Made by a program: the position numbers and the translations under genes. Below the pieces are notes generated by a model that was not told where the DNA came from, did not search any database, and saw nothing but the letters and a program-made list of their open reading frames with translations. Below are positions 45,158-57,220 of a DNA stretch of 64,000 bases, piece by piece. Positions within the stretch are counted from its first letter, which is position 1, and each line of letters begins with the position of its first letter. This DNA is from Scilla litardierei (taxonomy: Eukaryota; Streptophyta; Magnoliopsida; Asparagales; Asparagaceae), in the NCBI GenBank assembly GCA_030789695.1, contig CM061139.1, positions 5,409,878-5,473,877 of the forward strand, given 5' to 3'.

Positions 45158-46869
45158 TGTTGAGTATTGATTCCCCGGATTTGGTTTTAATGATGAACAA
45201 ACATAAATATCGCGGACTAACTCTTTGTGAGCGCAGTTATGGAGATCGTCGCCAAATTTCTATGAACATCAAAAGCGACGTCTCGAGACTTCTCAACGTG
45301 CGTGATCGTGTGCTTGAAGCTTCGTTGAAGCTCAAGGACCATTATTGAAGTCAAGAGATTCGAATCGAAGCATTTGAAGACGGTTCGTCAAGTTTTATTT
45401 ATAGTCTTCTAGCTTCGTTTCGTAGAATGTTAAGCCTTGAGTAGGTCTTACGTTTTAATCTTCATAACGCTCATATCTTAGAGCTAGGATCTTATTAGAA
45501 GCCCATAGAAACTTTCCCGAAGCTTCGCGCTTCATTTCGCGGCTTCATGTGCATGTTAGTTGGTTCAAGAAGAAGAACCAACCGACTAGATGGGAATCTA
45601 GTCGGTCGGCAATCCTTCTTGAACCGACTAGAATGCCTTGTTCAAATTCAGCTCTTTAATGTTTACAGTTAGTCGGTCCAAGAAGGTTCACCGACCGACT
45701 AGTTGTGAAACTAGTCGGTTAGGAATCCTTCTTAGACCACTAGTTGTGTATTCAGTTTTTCAGCCTAAGCTACTGTTTATCTTTAGTCGGTCTAAGAACG
45801 ATTGTCGACCGACTAGTTGAGAAACTAGTCGGTTGGAATTTGTTCTCAGACAGACCAGTTCAACTTGTATTCAGCCTATTTGATTTAATCTCTTAGTCGG
45901 TCAAAGAACACTCACCGACCGACTAGTTGTGAAACTAGTCGGTTGGCAAGTCTTCTTAGACCGACTAGTTCTATATTCTCTGAACTTTCTCTTTTGGCTG
46001 TTCTTCAGTTAGTCGGTTCTTGTTGAATCACCGACCGACTAGTTGAGAAACTAGTCGGTCAGTGATCCTTCTTTGACCGACTAGTCTGCTTTAGAATAGA
46101 GCAGTTGGAGCATTAAATGCCACGATCTTTGCTCTCTCTTTCCTCTATCCTATATATACTTGAAGGGCTTCTTTCATTGCATTCAAGGCTGATATTTATT
46201 GAAGTTTAGAGAATCTATAATTCTCATTCAAAGCTCTTTCAATTCTCACTTGAATCTCTCCCTCACTCTTATTTCAAAAGAGAGATTCATTGATTGTGAG
46301 CCTTACAAGCCAAGAGCTTGATTCAATGTCACCAACTCCTCCCTAGGCTTCCATAGCTGGTCAACTTCTTGGAGCTAGGGTTTGGTGCCTTCTTCTCCTC
46401 CAAAATCTTCCTTGCCCTAAATCGTAAGTATACTCAAGGCATAGGATTTTGTTGGTAAGTATTTCGTATTTCATTTATTTTGAATATTGCTTGCTTTACT
46501 CTCGGTTGTGAGAGTTTGTGTGTGATCCTGGATTGTGGAAGTCACATTTTCATTTGTGTATGATTTGATCTTGTAGAGGTTTTCTACAAGTATTTCATAG
46601 TGCAAATTTGAGTTAGAGGTTTCTAACTCAAGTAGCCGGAGGGGATCCGGGTGTTTGGGACGTAGGATCACCGGTAACAAGTCGAGGTGACTTGGGTGGA
46701 TCCGAACCCGTTATATCGTTTGTTTGTGATTGCATTTTATTATTGTCACATTTTCATTTCTGCATTATTGGTTGAGTTTGCAAGATAATTAGGAACTATC
46801 TTCTTAATTATTTTAAAGTACTATTCACCACCCCTCTAGTACTTGTGCAGTAGCTATCAGGGCATTACA
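45158..46869 (+). repeat. 3' LTR of element C
   Basis: 1712 bp, collinear with the 5' LTR. It carries the nested hairpin array (about 45555-46085) and TATATATA at 46151-46158. It ends GGGCATTACA and is followed by the second half of D's LTR. Confidence 0.9.
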
Positions 46870-47815
46870 TTCTTGCCGTAAACTGCCAAAATCTAGTCGT
46901 TGCAGATTTCTTCCCTTTGGGGTTTTGGCTGTGTTTATAGGCTCTTCTTGGCTTTCTATATATATGGATTGGCTTAGTTCATTTAGAACTCTTGAAAGGG
47001 TTAGGAATTCATAGAAGATCATTTAATCTCTTCTCTAAGTCACTCCTCCCATATTCCCTAATTAGAGCTTCATTCTTATGCTATAGCATCTAAGCTCTAG
47101 GGAATTTCTCCAAGGGATTTCAATCTCATTCCTCTTCTTAGAGAACATCTTTCTTCTCTTCATTTCTTACACTCAAGTGAGTAGTGTTAGGATGCATTCC
47201 TAGAAGAGAGAAAGATCATCAAGTGCAATCAAAGCCTCATCTCAAGCACTTGAGTTTTCACTTGCATGCCTTCTTCATCGCATTGGTAAGATCATATCAA
47301 GGCATAGGTAAGTGTTATTTCGTTTCACCTTTGTGTAACTCTAAATCTCTTTGTGGGAATTAATCTTTATTCTCTTTGTGGGAATAACTCTCTTTGTGGG
47401 AGTAACTCTCTTAGTGGGAGTTTGGTGTCCTAGTGTAGGGCTTACCCTAATTCTCTGAGTGGGAGTTGGTAATTCTCTAGGTGGGAATTTGACCCCTGTG
47501 TAGGGTTGGTTGGGTCCTTGTGTAGGGCAAAATCCTCTTGGTGAGGTCTCTCTCTTTGTGGGAGTGTATCCCTTTGTGGAATTTGTATTCACTTCTCTTT
47601 GTGGGATTATAGTGAATATTGGTGTGGCTGGATGTACCCAAGTTTTGGGGAACCAGGGTAAAATTATTGTGTTTGCGATTGTTGTTGTTGAGCACTCTAT
47701 TAATTTCTGCTGCTTATTGTGCTTTAATTTTAGTAACTTTTAATTAAGCACTTTGCTTGCTATTACACTATTCACCCCCCTCTAGTGTGTGTGTAGCCCC
47801 GCAGGGTCCCTTACA
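46870..47815 (+). repeat. 5' LTR of element D, second part
   Basis: Resumes TTCTTGCCGTAAACTGCC, matching 50711 onwards in the 3' LTR. TATATATA lies at 46957-46964. Degenerate CTCTTTGTGGGAGT repeats run from 47340 to 47610. It ends with CTATTCACCCCCCTCTAG and CAGGGTCCCTTACA. Confidence 0.87.
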
Positions 47816-47817
47816 GC

Positions 47818-47830
47818 TGGTATCAGAGCC
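47818..47830 (+). promoter_or_regulatory. Primer-binding site of element D
   Basis: TGGTATCAGAGCC, an exact plant initiator tRNA-Met complement type, two bases after the LTR. Confidence 0.88.
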
Positions 47831-47853
47831 TTGGTTTGGTGGCTTTTACAAGC

Positions 47854-49090
47854 ATGCCTTCTAAGTCTCAACAACATCCTCCCAAGTTCGATCCGGAGAA
47901 CTATAGTCAATGGAGGAGCAAAATGATCAATCACCTCAAGAAGAACAATCTCTTGGATGCGGTGACTTCGGATGTCTCCGATTCAAACTTCGTAATGGAC
48001 GTCCACGCCAAAAGAGCTTTGTGCATCTCCACGTGTGACCATGAAAATGAAGATGTTGGATGCATGGAGACGGCACATGAAATGTGGAGCTATCTTGAGA
48101 CCATGTACACTGGAGTGATGAGATTAAGTCAAGCGATGAAGAAGTATCTCAAACTCAATCTTCTTATGAGCATAGTCATACAAGTGATAAAAATTTATTA
48201 AATGCTCATAAGTGTAGTGCAAATTCTTTTCATGATGATTCTCATAATTGCACTTCTTTGCATGCTTCACATATTAATATGATTAAATCTTTGCATGCCG
48301 ATAAAGAAGTTTTTCTTTCTCAAATTCGTGAGTTATGTGAGGAGAATACTTTACTTAAATGTACTCACGTTTCGGATTGTGATTCCGTCATTCTTGAGAG
48401 AGATTCTCAAATTGACGCTTTGAGAAATGAGACATCGGCTCTCAAATCTCAATGTCGTAGCTTAGCTCACGTCTATCCGCTAGGGATGACGACATTTCTT
48501 CGCTTTCGAAGAAATGTGAGCTATTGTCTACTCAAATTGAAAACTTCAAATTGAGTAAGAACAAGGTTTTGGGATCCTCTACTTTGAAGGTGAACAAACC
48601 AAGATCTTCCCCTAGAAGCACCCAAATAAATTTTGTGGGGGAGTCTTCTAAGGGGTTAGTCACATCCAAGTCTTCTTTTGGCCAAAAATCAACTTTGAAT
48701 ATTAAGCCAAAGAAGAATCATGCATATATGTACACCACATTGCATAAGAAGCCTATTCAAAAACATGTTGATGTGAATGCTTCTTCTTTGAATGCTATGC
48801 ATAATGTTTCTACTCATATGACATCTTATTATTGCTTGCATGCTAGAATGAATGATAAACTGTTGCATGCTTCACATGTTCCTATGAATGGTAGAAATGC
48901 TTGTGTGAATGTTCCTAATGCTAAATTGCATGTTTCACACACGGGGCACGCCAATGTTTATGTTCCACCTCATAAGCATGCTCCCTCACCTCCTACTCAT
49001 GCCTTCATCAAACCTCTTCTTAAGAATCCAAATCATTTTCTTTGTGGATTCCTAAGAATGTTTCTAGGCTTGATAGGAATGCGTATATAG
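47854..49090 (+). pseudogene. Element D gag remnant (capsid start fused to C-terminal part)
   Basis: MPSKSQQHPPKFDPENYSQW starts the capsid. It continues through MINHLKKNNLLDAV and MWSYLETMYTG to about 48115. There the sequence jumps to an acidic Ser-rich segment in another frame (DEIKSSDEEVSQTQ), then a heptad-rich region (to about 48540) and a His/Asn-rich tail (HAYMYTTLHKKP) ending at 49088. The second half of the capsid and the zinc knuckle are missing, which suggests an internal deletion near 48115. Frame changes occur near 48115 and 48475. Only about half of a Sirevirus gag remains. Confidence 0.75.
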
Positions 49091-49665
49091 ATTCATATGT
49101 GCGTAATGTTATATTTTCATATGACTATATACGGAAACCAAACTCCACTTTTGTTTGGTTTCCAACTTGCTAGCTCACTCACATTGTTATTCATTGCTTG
49201 GGTACCATGCTTGTATGTTTACATTTTGTACCCACATTTTTGTGAGTGTGTCCATTACTCCCATGTTTGCATGTTTTGTATGATTATGGGGGAGTATGGA
49301 ATTTTTGCTTGCTAGCATTATTTTTCCATTCATATGTAACATTGAATTTCATTCATATTTTGTTTATGCATATGGGATGGTTATTTCTCTTGCCCTTACT
49401 TTTCCTTTTTGGCTATTACCCGTCTTTTTGATATGCCAATGGGGGAGAGAATTAGGTTATGTAAAAATATACTTTGTGCTTGTTTATGCATTATTATCAA
49501 TTGGTATGTTTTTGCATAACAACCATCAATATGAATTGTGCTTTATATGTTTATATTTTGTGCACATTTGCATATTGATTGGGGGAGTTTGTTAGCACAC
49601 ATTGTTTATTTCAATGTTTATTATATTGTGACATAATGGAATGTCATCATCAAAAAGGGGGAGAT
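49091..49665 (+). other. Element D 3' spacer: pol deletion scar and polypurine tracts
   Basis: T-rich and non-coding. Protease, integrase, RT and RNase H are absent although gag and LTR are present. Purine tracts are AATGGGGGAGAGAATTAG near 49438, ATTGGGGGAG near 49577 and CAAAAAGGGGGAGA at 49651-49664 next to the 3' LTR. Confidence 0.75.
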
Positions 49666-51658
49666 TGTTAGTTCTTGAGTTCAAGACTAACGTTGTTTTG
49701 ATAATGATCAATACATTATGTTAGTATGCTAATCAATCTTATGTTTTAGTCTCAGTTTATCTTAATGATTATATGTTGATGAGCCAAAGCATAAGGCTTG
49801 GAGGATATTACAAGGGATATCTTAAAGACCTCCAAGAGTGATGGTGTGCTCAAGCTTGGATGAAGTCATGAAGATCATCTAATGAAGCCAAAGCTTGGAT
49901 CATGATGATGGATGGACATCTAGAGAAGCATTGTCAAAGCTTGGAGCTTGATGAAGGGAAGCTCATCAAGGAGTGCAAAGCTTGGAGATGATGGAGAGCA
50001 TCAAGGTATAGTGAGCTTGAAGACTTAGACTCTAGGAGATGCAATTTGTAATCCATGTAATTTCAATTACTTGCATTTCTCTTTTTGAGTCTAGGATTAT
50101 TGTAATGCCTTGATACATGGCCATACTCTCATGCTTATGCTTTTAACCATCTTAGTGAGCCTTAGAATTATCATAGAATCCAACCCAATAGGTTCATCTA
50201 GCCCAAAGACTCATACAGTCGACTGTACTCTTACAGTCGCATGTGAATTGGTCGACAGTCGCCTGTGCGCTTCTTGCATTTTCTGGGCTTCAACCCAATT
50301 TGCAAGACAGTCGCCTGTTGCTGTTTTTACAGTCGCCTGTATATTTACATTCGCCTGTGAAATGGCCTTCAGTCGTCTGAAAGGCATAAGTGTGAAATAT
50401 GCATCTCTCTCTGTCTTTTCTCCATCTTATACTGCAGTCGACTGATGAAGGTATTACAGTCGCCTGACTATAAGACAGTCGACTGTATTATTGACATCAG
50501 TCGCCTGTATGCTTATCTGGAGAAAGAGTGCAGCTCTCTGTTTCTTGTCCATCCCTGCTGTAGTCGCCTGATGAAGGATATACAGTCGACTGTCTGCTTT
50601 TCAGTCACCTGTGTAGTCTTCTACAGTCGACTGTCCTGGCTCAGATTATAGCCGTTGGGATATTTTCTAGCCATTGATCAGTCGACTGTCTAATGATCAT
50701 CAGTCAACTGTTCTTGCCGTAAATTGCCAAAATCTAGCCGTTGCAGATTTATTCCCTATCGGTTTTTGGCTGTGTTTATAGGCTCTTCTTGGCTTCCTAT
50801 ATATAGGGATTGGCTTAGTTCATTTAGAACTCTTGAAAGGGTTAGGAATTCATAGAAGATCGTTTAATCTCTTCTCTAAGTCACTCCTTCCACATTCCCT
50901 AATTAGAGCTTCATTCTTATGCTATAGCATCTAAGCTCTAGGGAATTTCTCCAAGGGATTTCAATCTCATTCCTCTTCTTAGAGAACATCTTTCTTCTCT
51001 TCATTTCTTACACTCAAGTGAGTAGTGTTAGGATGCATTCCTAGAAGAGAGAAAGATCATCAAGTGCAATCAAAGCCTCATCTCAAGCACTTGAGTTTTC
51101 ACTTGCATGCCTTCTTCATCGCATTGGTAAGATCATATCAAGGCATAGGTAAGTGTTATTTCGTTTCACCTTTGTGTAACTCTAAATCTCTTTGTGGGAA
51201 TTAGTCTTTATTCTCTATGTGGGAATAACTCTCTTTGTGGGAGTAACTCTCTTAGTGGGAGTTTAGTGTCCTAGTGTAGGGCTAACCCTAATTCTCTGAG
51301 AGGGAGTTAGTAATTCTCTAGGTGGGAATTTGACACCTGTGTAGGGTTGGTTGGGTCCTTGTGTAGGGCAAAATCCTCTTGGTGAGGTCTCTCTCTTTGT
51401 GGGAGTGTATCCCTTTGTGGGATTTGTATTCACTTCTCTTTGTGGGATTATAGTGAATATTGGTGTGGCTGAATGTACCCAAGTTTTGGGGAACCAGGGT
51501 AAAATCATTGTGTTTGTGATTGTTTTTGTTGAGCACTCTATTAATTTTCGCTGCTTATTGTGCTTTAATTTTAGTAACTTTTAATTAAGCACTTTGCTGG
51601 CTATTACACTATTCACCCCCCTCTAGTGTGTGTGTGTAGCCCCGCAGGGTCCCTTACA
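49666..51658 (+). repeat. 3' LTR of element D (uninterrupted)
   Basis: 1993 bp, TGTTAGTTCTTGAG...CAGGGTCCCTTACA. It gives the empty-site sequence for the insertion of C. Its palindrome array is about 170 bp shorter than in the 5' LTR. TATATATA lies at 50798-50805. Confidence 0.9.
50216..50710 (+). repeat. Palindrome array CAGTCGACTG (D 3' LTR)
   Basis: Six perfect CAGTCGACTG copies plus CAGTCGCCTG variants. The copy next to the TATA side is mutated to CAGTCAACTG (about 50701), a C-to-T or G-to-A type change at the CpG. Confidence 0.85.
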
Positions 51659-53328
51659 GGGGCCACCCATGCATCATATCTCATTTTGCATTGCATCATT
51701 CCATGTTTTTATTTGCTTTTCTTTTTGCACAGTTTTTATTTTATTCCCCCACCCACCCCACCCCTATAGCATCATCTCCCGCTCACGAGCGTTTTCTTAG
51801 CAGTGAGGACACTGCTAGGTTTAGCTTGGGGGATGAGCGCTACCGCTTTATTTTTGATTTTTTTCTTTTACATTTTTCTTTCCTCATTTTATTCTTTATT
51901 TCATTTTTCCACCATTTTTTTCACGTCATTTTCTTTTTTTCTCATTTTGCATCATATTTTCTATTTTCACCATGCATGCATCTCTTTTTCTTTATTTTCA
52001 CTTTTTCTCCGCCTCTTTTTCTTTATTTGATAGGGATGTTCTGCATGATGATATCTCTCGTGGCCTTATTAGTCTTTCATGATGCTCATTTTCGATGACA
52101 TGCTATTAGGGTGAATTTCAGTTTTACTGTCTATATGCATTTCTATTGATGATCTATCTGATTTAATGCCTAAAATGAATTGAAGATCGAATGCATGAAT
52201 TAGTATCTCGTATGATCTATGTTGGGAAATGTACCTTGGTTCACGCATCACTAGATCACCTGGAGTATCTGTTTTTATCTTATTCACTTCTAATTGCATG
52301 CATGCTGCTATGGTACTATTTACTGCATGCAATTTCAGTATTCGTTTAAAGGAATGAAAATATCCATGCTATATATGAGTTTAGTTTGGGTTTTTATTTT
52401 ATCAAACCGTTGTGCACCCTCTTATGAGTGAACCGAGAGTCCTACTATTTTTCCTTCTCCACATATCTATTCATATCTCTACATATCAGTTGGTTACACC
52501 CCCATAGCTATCTTTACCGCATCTCACTTTCCAACCCCAAAAGGAAAAGTTTAGCTTCTAAATGAAAAAAATAGAAAAAAAGAAAAAAATGTGTATATAT
52601 TCATATGTGAAAAAGAAAAGAAAAAGAAAGAAAATGAATAAATACTGTTTTATATCATTTCATTGGAAGCTATCATTTATTCTGGAAAGAAAAAGAAAAA
52701 ATTCATTAGCATGTTCTTAGATGCGACGCCTCAAGCTAAGCTTGGGGGGTAAACCAACTGATCACATGAGTGAGCATGACATTAGAGTGGAGACGGTGCA
52801 TAACGGGGAGATTTAATAATACCTAAACTTTACTAATTGCTTTAGTTTTTGGAGATTTTTCATGGATCGAAATGAATATCTGAATGGCATGAATTTTTCT
52901 ATTCTCTATGGCATGAATTTTTCTATTTTCTATTGCATGTTGTCTGATTTCTTTATGCTCCTTGTGTATCTATGATTGAAAAGGGCATCGCCAACTGCTT
53001 TATACTAGACTCTAGGGATTGAATGAAATTGATATGATTTGATGGCGTTATTTCAGTAGATCCCTATTCTTTGCCTACATTGCATGCTAGTCATATGATT
53101 TGTAAAACTAGAAATTGCCAATAGCATGGATGTTTATCATTCAGAGCATCGTGATATACTATTTAGGCCTGAGATCTGACCGATCATCCTTAGCACTCTC
53201 CTCTCACTTCTCTTTTTACTTTTCATCTTTTTCTATTTTCATTTTTCTTATTTCTTTTTGTTTTCCTCCCGACGTACCGATTATTCGTCTTCCTCGAGGA
53301 CGAGTAAGAGGTAAGCGTGTGGGATTTT
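51659..53328 (+). other. Element E 3' non-coding region
   Basis: AT-rich, with poly-T blocks near 51850-52010 and A-rich blocks near 52560-52700. The phrase AGCTTGGGGG recurs (near 51820 and 52738). Phe-rich open frames here are composition artefacts. Next to the 3' LTR, GAGGACGAGTAAGAGGTAAG (from about 53297) is the likely polypurine tract. Confidence 0.6.
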
Positions 53329-55048
53329 GATGTGTCCATATTTTCTACTATTTTCATATCATTATTTCATTGCTTCTCATGCCATTTTCGCATCCAACTC
53401 CCTCATTTTACTACGATATTACATTTCTGATGATATCTTCGAGTTTCGTAGTGTTTTTTGAGTTTTCAGGGATTTTGGAGCGATTTGGGACACCACTTGG
53501 GTATGGACATATCCAACATGCTCGTGAGGTCATTGGCGAGGCTTGGAGGAGTTTGCCACACTTTTGGAGCCATTGGAGGAGAAGAGAGAGAGCATAGGAG
53601 AGAGAGACAGCCCCCAGCAGCTCCCCAGACCGTTTCCCAGAAAATTCTCGGTCCGAGCAGCTCAACCACTCGACCGAGCAACTTCAATTTGAGAAGAGAG
53701 CTGATACGGGTTGACTCGAACCGAGCAGTTCATATGCTCGGTCGAGTAGCCTCAAATTTCACAGCTGAAGCACTCTAGTGACACGGTCTGAGCAGCTGAC
53801 CGAGTCGACCCCTACTCGGACCGAGTAGAGCTTACTCGGTCCGGGTAGGCAGAGCGATGATTTCGAAGATTTTCAATTCTCTGTAGTGCTCGATCGAGCA
53901 GTTCATCTGCTCAGGCCGAGCCACCGAACGAGCAGCGCATTGCTCGACCGATTCACCTACTCGGTCGGCAATTCCAGGGCCATTTTTGGAAAGTTTTCTG
54001 AAGCCGCGATGCACGGGATTTTTGCACTGAAAGCTCTGGGAGCTGCGCGACTGAAGGGAGGCGACTTTGATTAGAGTTTTTGGATAGTTTTTGACGGGAG
54101 CTTAGGCGATTTTTGTAGGGATCGGGAGATTAATTTTTGTAAGCGAATTCTGGATCGAAACTTGGAGAATTATTTACTTTTATTCTTGATTGTTCTTGCG
54201 CTTGGGATCTTGGAATTTTTTTGGATTTATAATCTGCAATTTCTATTGATTTCTCGCTGTAATTCTTTTATCCCTATTCATTCGATTGTTATAATGTTTT
54301 CATCTCTGAGAATGATGTTTTTGTCCGTTACTATTGCGATATGTGAGTAGATTCTTTCTAGGGTTGATGGGTTAGCCCTAGGATCCTAGGGGGAAAATGT
54401 ATATTTGCATCCCTATATTGAATTGGGGACTTAGGGAAGTATTTCAATAGATCCTACCGAATCCATAGATAACCCGTACTGAGATCATGCCTACGGTCTG
54501 TGGAATTGATGTGCCTAAGGGGTATCAAGGGATTCGAATAGGAAAATCGGTGGATCCAACCAAGGCTCGTGACCATGCCCGGATCGCGCCTTGAGGGGAT
54601 CCATCGACGAACTATACTGCTACCGTTGACGGCTATCGCCATTGCATCAACGAGAGCCACCGAAATACCCCGTAATTCAAACCCACGAGAGTGGTACGAA
54701 TTGGAGGATTAATTCCCTAGACCTAATGCAATGCAAGGATCCTATCCCAACGTCGACCCCTAATGATCCTAGTGGTGATCCCTAATGCCCTAGTCCCTTT
54801 TATTAATATTACAACAACAACACCCAATCAAATCTTTTACCCCGATAGCTATCTCACTTCAAGACTTAGAAATAAACTGAGAATCCATTGACATTATCAC
54901 CGTCCCTGTGGGATTCGATATCATTTATACTATAACTCGAAACTGTCTGCTTGCGGATTGAGCTCGGAATTGAAGCCTAGTGGCCATACCACGCCTGGCG
55001 ATTGTGACACCTCCAGGTGGAACCTAGGTGTAGGTTTCGGGTGCGGCC
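53329..55048 (+). repeat. 3' LTR of element E
   Basis: About 1720 bp, homologous to 10123-11835 throughout, with the palindrome array at 53646-53968. It is followed by the duplication ctagg (55049-55053). Confidence 0.88.
53646..53968 (+). repeat. Palindrome array CTCGGTCGAGCAG (E 3' LTR)
   Basis: Same order of cores as in the 5' LTR, for example CTCGGTCCGAGCAG near 53647 and TACTCGGACCGAGTAG near 53813. Several point differences fall inside CpG-containing cores. Confidence 0.8.
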
Positions 55049-55053
55049 CTAGG

Positions 55054-56082
55054 CCCTAATAAGGCTGGTTAGTTCATGTTCTCCAATCTGGACATATAAT
55101 TGCGATCATCGTTTAATGAAATCAACGTTGCTAGTAATGCGTATACAGCTATTTTAACTAGTTTTTATCGATTCATCTTCCGACATCTTCACGCCTTGAC
55201 TGGGTGAAGCACTGTGTGATATTGAAAGACATGATATTTCAGAGATTATAAACTCCTAATGAATTCACAACCGTAGCATATTCATCTCATTGATAACCAA
55301 ACTTTCACAACACCGTACTACTTTTTAGGAGTCACACTTTTGATACCGATCGTTAAATCATTTTTCACCTTCACAAAGGTGGTTGCTTTCTCATCCATAT
55401 ATTTTATTTGATAGTTGAATTTGTGTTACCTCAGGTCGACTTGTCCCGTGGATTCGATTCTGGACTCTCCAGGTACTACTTGCACGATCTCCTATGCTTG
55501 GGAGTATTAGCTCACACTATTTTGAGTCAGGCATGAGTCTTGTGACCAGGAGGGACACATGCCCTACGAAAGCCATGTCTGTCCTATAAATCTGATGATC
55601 GCACAAATGGATGAGAACATGATAGCTTTCTACGTTGAGTGGAATGAGGTACAAGCACGAATACATAAAAATATGGACGAAAACAGCAGGTATCTTTCAT
55701 CTCTTGAGCCTGAGGGAGAGCCTGAGGACATTGATGCTTCCACCTCTGAGGAGATAAAGACACATGGCACTAATGAGAGAAATACGATGAGACACTCGGG
55801 AGGTGTTATTACAGAGCCGGGTTGCACCATCGTCGCTTCCCCACCCACTGATGCAGCTAGTTCATATGATGAGTGGATAGACGGAGAGGATTCAGATGGA
55901 GAAGACATTGATGTTATTTACCTCGCATCTGATGATAAATACGATGCATCCAAGGGCGACCCATTCACTTCTATACCCGAGAAGCCTGAGGAGGATATCC
56001 ATGTTCAGCTTGGGGGAGGTATTATGAGCTTTGATATTGCCACCTCCGGCGAGACTACGACACTTGGTACTACGGAGTCAGC
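55054..56082 (+). other. Remnant G, right part, with an unassigned ORF (55559-56082)
   Basis: Continues the host sequence of E. A CCCGTGGATTCGATTCTGG phrase near 55449 resembles the 3' part of Athila-type LTRs. The open frame from 55559 (MPYESHVCPINLMIAQMDEN) runs about 175 acidic, Ser/Thr/Glu/Asp-rich residues to the start of F. It contains HVQLGGG, encoded by the same AGCTTGGGGGAGG phrase as in E's 3' ORF. I do not recognise a domain. It may be an env-position or leader ORF of an old Gypsy element. Confidence 0.35.
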
Positions 56083-56476
56083 TGTTGAGTATTGGACTTC
56101 TCCCTACTTGGTGTTAATGATGAGCAAACATAAATACTTGTGACTAATCACCTATTTTACAGTTAATCCATTGTCTAAGCTATTTATGAAGATCTACTAG
56201 CAATGGATGACTCACAAACTTCATTGAAGGTAAATGACATGAATTGGTTGATCGTAGATAATGATTGAAGCTCCGTGAAGACTTCAAGCTCATACGATGG
56301 AAAGAAGAGATTATTCATCAATGTAATTTTATTTTATCTCTTCTAGTATGTAGCTTAGAAGTAGAACTTTGATGGAGCACTCACACACATCTACATTCAG
56401 TCATGGGACTTCATTAGATCAATTGTCCTTTGATCCCAATTCATTTCTTTATTGATTGTGCTAGGATTGTTTATAA

Positions 56477-57126
56477 CAGTCGACTGCTGAACAGTTTACA
56501 GTCGCCTATCTCAAAAACAGTCGACTGTGTTTTGTTCAACGGTCGCTTGTTATGCACAGACCATTACAATATAGTTTTGGGCCTTCTCTGTCTATTTCAC
56601 ATAGACCACTGATGAATGCTTCACAGGTGCCTGTCCTGGTGACAATCGATTGTGTTTTGTAAATCAGTCGCCTGTATATCCTTTGCCCAAACTCTGTTTG
56701 ATCTGACTTTTACGGCCAGTCGACTAATGCTGTATATACAGTTGACTGTCTCTTGGATCAGTCGACTGTCTATGCTGCAACAGTCGTCTGTCTGTGAGTC
56801 ATTTCTTGACTCAGCTCTCTGGAAATTTCTCAGGCTTTTGACAGTCGTCTGTTTAAGGATTTACAGTCTCCTGTTCTGATTAACAGTAGACTGTGTTCCT
56901 TGCATCAGTCATCTGTCCTGTTACTTGTGAGATTTCTAGTATTAGTCTAACTTACCCATCTCTCGGCCAGTCGCCTGTCGAAGAAATTGCAGTCGCCTGT
57001 TGGTTTAACAGTAGACTGTCTTTGCTTCATCAGTCGACTGTCCACATGGTAAGTTACCGTTATGAATTCTCACCTACCCTTGCTGACGTGCAACAGTCGA
57101 CTGTGGATTGTTCAACAGTCGACTGT
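56477..57126 (+). repeat. Palindrome array CAGTCGACTG (F LTR)
   Basis: Six perfect CAGTCGACTG copies (56477, near 56518, 56759, 57030, 57093 and 57116) plus CAGTCG(C/T)CTG and CAGTAGACTG variants. It is the same vocabulary as D although gag is closer to C. The array ends about 90 bp before the TATA box. Confidence 0.83.
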
Positions 57127-57212
57127 CGCGAGTTCAGATTCTATCCGTTGATATTTTTCTCACAGATTTCAATTGGGTTTTTGCCTAAACTGTTTTGTGG
57201 ATTTGAGAAAAC

Positions 57213-57220
57213 TATAAATA
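57213..57220 (+). promoter_or_regulatory. LTR TATA box of element F
   Basis: TATAAATA in AAACTATAAATAGAGC, placed after the palindrome array as in C and D. Confidence 0.65.

Larger units (their letters stand above)
17543..46869 (+). mobile_element. Element C: Sirevirus-type Ty1/Copia with an extra 3' ORF
   Basis: The LTRs are 17543-19264 and 45158-46869 (1722 and 1712 bp). In about 1 kb compared by eye they differ at roughly 3%. The PBS is at 19267. The order is gag, protease, integrase, RT, RNase H, an extra ORF, multiple polypurine tracts and 3' LTR, as in SIRE-type elements. It is inserted in D's 5' LTR. The target duplication is not clean (left flank tgttt, right flank ttctt). It is interrupted by B just after the PBS and by the LARD-like element inside gag. 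Without these, the element would be about 12.1 kb. Confidence 0.9.
16327..51658 (+). mobile_element. Element D: Sirevirus-type Copia, pol deleted, 5' LTR split by C
   Basis: The 5' LTR is 16327-17542 plus 46870-47815, and the 3' LTR is 49666-51658. The flanking duplication is imperfect: ggcgc at 16322-16326 and ggggc at 51659-51663. The internal region is only 1850 bp (47816-49665): PBS, a gag remnant and several polypurine tracts, with no integrase, RT or RNase H. It depends on relatives for mobility. Element C sits inside its 5' LTR. Confidence 0.87.
10123..55048 (+). mobile_element. Element E: Athila-like Ty3/Gypsy, pol deleted, split by D
   Basis: The LTRs are 10123-11835 and 53329-55048, of near-equal length (about 1713 and 1720 bp) and clearly homologous throughout. 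The flanking duplication is ctagg at 10118-10122 and 55049-55053. The PBS TGGCGCCGTTGCGGGGG at 11842-11858 is the type used by Athila-group elements. E's own internal sequence is 11836-16326 plus 51659-53328: gag, a retropepsin, no RT/RNase H/integrase, a palindrome array, a 3' ORF, then long AT-rich DNA. It is non-autonomous. Element D lies inside it. Confidence 0.88.

Noticed and set aside
47341..47592. Minus-strand open frame with TPTKR repeats, also at 51263-51536
   Set aside because: By-product of the CTCTTTGTGGGAGT repeats in D's LTR.
51691..52098. Phe-rich 135-residue open frame in E's 3' region
   Set aside because: Produced by T-rich sequence. Resembles no protein and lies in a non-coding spacer.
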